From assembly GCA_937888485.1 (NCBI GenBank), contig CALAQQ010000129.1, forward strand, positions 1 through 25,927: 25,927 nt of DNA. The letters run 5' to 3'. Position 1 is the stretch's first letter, and every line of letters begins with the position of its first letter. The DNA is from an uncultured Clostridia bacterium (GTDB taxonomy: Bacteria > Bacillota > Clostridia > Oscillospirales > Acutalibacteraceae). The notes beneath the pieces are model-generated. The model was not told the DNA's origin. It searched no databases and saw nothing but the letters and a program-made list of their open reading frames with translations. Made by a program: the position numbers and the translations under genes. Shown here one piece after another: positions 24,597 to 25,927 of this stretch.

Positions 24597-25927
24597 ATGG
24601 CATTTAAAACAAAATCATTGTATATATGCAGTGCATGTGGTCATGAAAGTGCAAAATGGTACGGCTGTTGTCCGGGTTGCGGTGAATGGAACACCATGGA
24701 AGAAGAAATCCGTACATCTCAACAGCAAAAAACTTCTAATACAACAAAAAGTCTTGTTGCACAAACGATCAATGAAATAGATGCTGACGATGAAATCCGT
24801 TTTAAAACCGGCATGGATGAACTTGACCGTGTTCTTGGAGGCGGAATTGTAAAAGGTTCACTTGTTCTTTTGAGCGGTGATCCGGGAATCGGTAAATCTA
24901 CAATCCTCCTTCAGATTTGCGAATTTCTCGGAAAAAGCCTTAGCATTTTATACGTTTCAGGCGAAGAATCAGCAAGACAAATAAAACTGCGCGCAAACAG
25001 ACTCGGTGTATCGACAGATAATCTTCTTATAATGTGTCAGACCGATGTTGAAAGCATTGTTGAATATATAAAAACAGAAAAACCTGACCTTGTTATTGTT
25101 GACTCAATTCAGACAATGAATGTTGCCGAAATCAGTTCATCACCCGGAAGCGTGACTCAGGTCAGAGAATCGACCAATCTTTTCATGCACTGCGCAAAAG
25201 GTCTTGGTATTCCTACAATTCTTGTTGGCCATGTTAATAAGGACGGAAACATAGCCGGTCCGAAAGTACTCGAACATATTGTTGACTGTGTTTTGTATTT
25301 TGAAGGCGAGAGACATCTTTCATACAGGATACTGAGAGCAGTTAAAAACAGATATGGTTCTACAAATGAAATAGGCGTTTTTGAAATGACTGGCGAAGGT
25401 TTAAAAGAAGTTAAAAATCCATCTTCTATGATGCTTGATGGCAGGCCAGAAAAAACGTCCGGCTCGACTGTTATATGCACGTTAGAGGGCACGAGACCGC
25501 TTCTGGCAGAGGTTCAGTCATTAGTTTCTCAGACATTCTTCCCCTCTCCACGCCGTATGATGACAGGCGCTGACTTTAACAGGGTAAATATGCTTATCGC
25601 AGTTTTGGAAAAGCGTGTTGGTTTGAACCTTTCAAATCAAGATATATACGTAAACATCGTCGGTGGCATGAGAATTGACGAGCCGGCTGCAGATTTGGGC
25701 ATAATTTGTGCTATCGCATCCGCATTTAAAAACACCGATATCGACCCTGAAATCGCACTCGTCGGCGAGGTGGGTTTAACAGGCGAGCTTCGTGCAGTTG
25801 TACAAATTGAAAAACGGCTCACAGAGCTTAAAAAGTTGGGATTTAAGCGTTGTATCGTGCCATTTGCTAATAAAAAAGGCACAACCATTCCCGAAGGACT
25901 CGAGGTCTTATTTGCTAAAAACGTATC
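24597..25927 (+). CDS. radA: DNA repair protein RadA/Sms (3' end outside window)
   Basis: 443 codons, cut by the window end; little is missing compared with the usual ~455 aa. A RecA-like helicase acting in branch migration and repair of recombination intermediates. Seen: zinc finger C11-x2-C14...C25-x2-C28, Walker A GDPGIGKST at 94-102, VSGEESA, VIVDSIQTM (Walker B), KNRYG at 250-254, the RadA hallmark, and the Lon-like C-terminal domain with GGMRIDEPAADL. The start directly abuts the cwlD stop, with AACGGAGG upstream. The frame stays open, but codon choice changes abruptly from about 25430 onward (see findings). Confidence 0.97.
   Translation, partial: MAFKTKSLYICSACGHESAKWYGCCPGCGEWNTMEEEIRTSQQQKTSNTTKSLVAQTINEIDADDEIRFKTGMDELDRVLGGGIVKGSLVLLSGDPGIGKSTILLQICEFLGKSLSILYVSGEESARQIKLRANRLGVSTDNLLIMCQTDVESIVEYIKTEKPDLVIVDSIQTMNVAEISSSPGSVTQVRESTNLFMHCAKGLGIPTILVGHVNKDGNIAGPKVLEHIVDCVLYFEGERHLSYRILRAVKNRYGSTNEIGVFEMTGEGLKEVKNPSSMMLDGRPEKTSGSTVICTLEGTRPLLAEVQSLVSQTFFPSPRRMMTGADFNRVNMLIAVLEKRVGLNLSNQDIYVNIVGGMRIDEPAADLGIICAIASAFKNTDIDPEIALVGEVGLTGELRAVVQIEKRLTELKKLGFKRCIVPFANKKGTTIPEGLEVLFAKNV

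Noticed and set aside
24597..25927. Frameshift or pseudogene as cause of the radA codon change
   Set aside because: The frame stays open and the conserved C-terminal RadA motifs continue in frame beyond the change.
1..25927. CRISPR arrays, insertion sequences, prophage genes, rRNA
   Set aside because: No regularly spaced repeats, transposase, integrase or phage gene motifs, and no rRNA sequence were seen on either strand.

Overview
The window is A/T-rich, densely coding and almost free of gaps. It reads as a chromosomal segment of a spore-forming, low-G+C Bacillota of the class Clostridia. The evidence is an uninterrupted pro-sigma-K gene, the dipicolinate synthase pair, a CwlD-type spore cortex amidase, strong Shine-Dalgarno sequences, several TTG starts and sigma-A-like promoters. 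The many cytoplasmic glycosidases suggest a gut, oligosaccharide-using lifestyle, perhaps an Oscillospiraceae-like organism; that placement is inference.

Layout: (1) 2-1530, the end of an acyl-CoA synthetase overlapping a cyclophilin, closed by a perfect 18-bp hairpin. (2) 1583-3103 (minus), a secreted PHP-domain phosphoesterase-like protein, divergent from (3) 3273-8052 (plus), a compact five-gene run from one sigma-A-like promoter: exported propeller-like protein, GH43 glycosidase, exported LCAT-like lipase/acyltransferase, BNR sialidase-like protein and Nudix hydrolase. (4) 8095-8178 (minus), tRNA-Leu(TAG) with its own promoter. (5) 8283-12681 (minus), murC followed 1 nt later by a 1002-aa GH2 beta-galactosidase. 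(6) 12828-14257 (plus), dpaA-dpaB, apparently with a CTG start and a sigma-K-like promoter. (7) 14301-16553 (minus), GH3 beta-glucosidase-like enzyme. (8) 16676-17422 (plus), ZIP metal transporter, tail-to-tail with sigK (minus). (9) 18261-25927 (plus), a collinear run: sugar-phosphate isomerase/epimerase-like protein, tail-anchored metallophosphoesterase, small DivIVA-like coiled-coil protein, class A PBP, RuvX, CwlD and RadA (cut by the window end).

Two themes dominate. The first is breakdown of oligosaccharides (GH43, GH2, GH3, sialidase-like, isomerase), mostly without signal peptides and therefore inside the cell after uptake; no transporter for them is in the window. The second is envelope and spore construction (MurC, PBP1, CwlD, sigma-K, DpaAB), with the DivIVA-like protein just upstream of the PBP. 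No mobile element, CRISPR array, rRNA or large repeat was seen, and no non-coding stretch exceeds 300 bases. I did not find a clearly new defence or mobile system. The best leads are the LCAT-like lipase cluster, the DivIVA-like protein next to the PBP, the CTG start of dpaA, and an abrupt codon-usage change inside radA.
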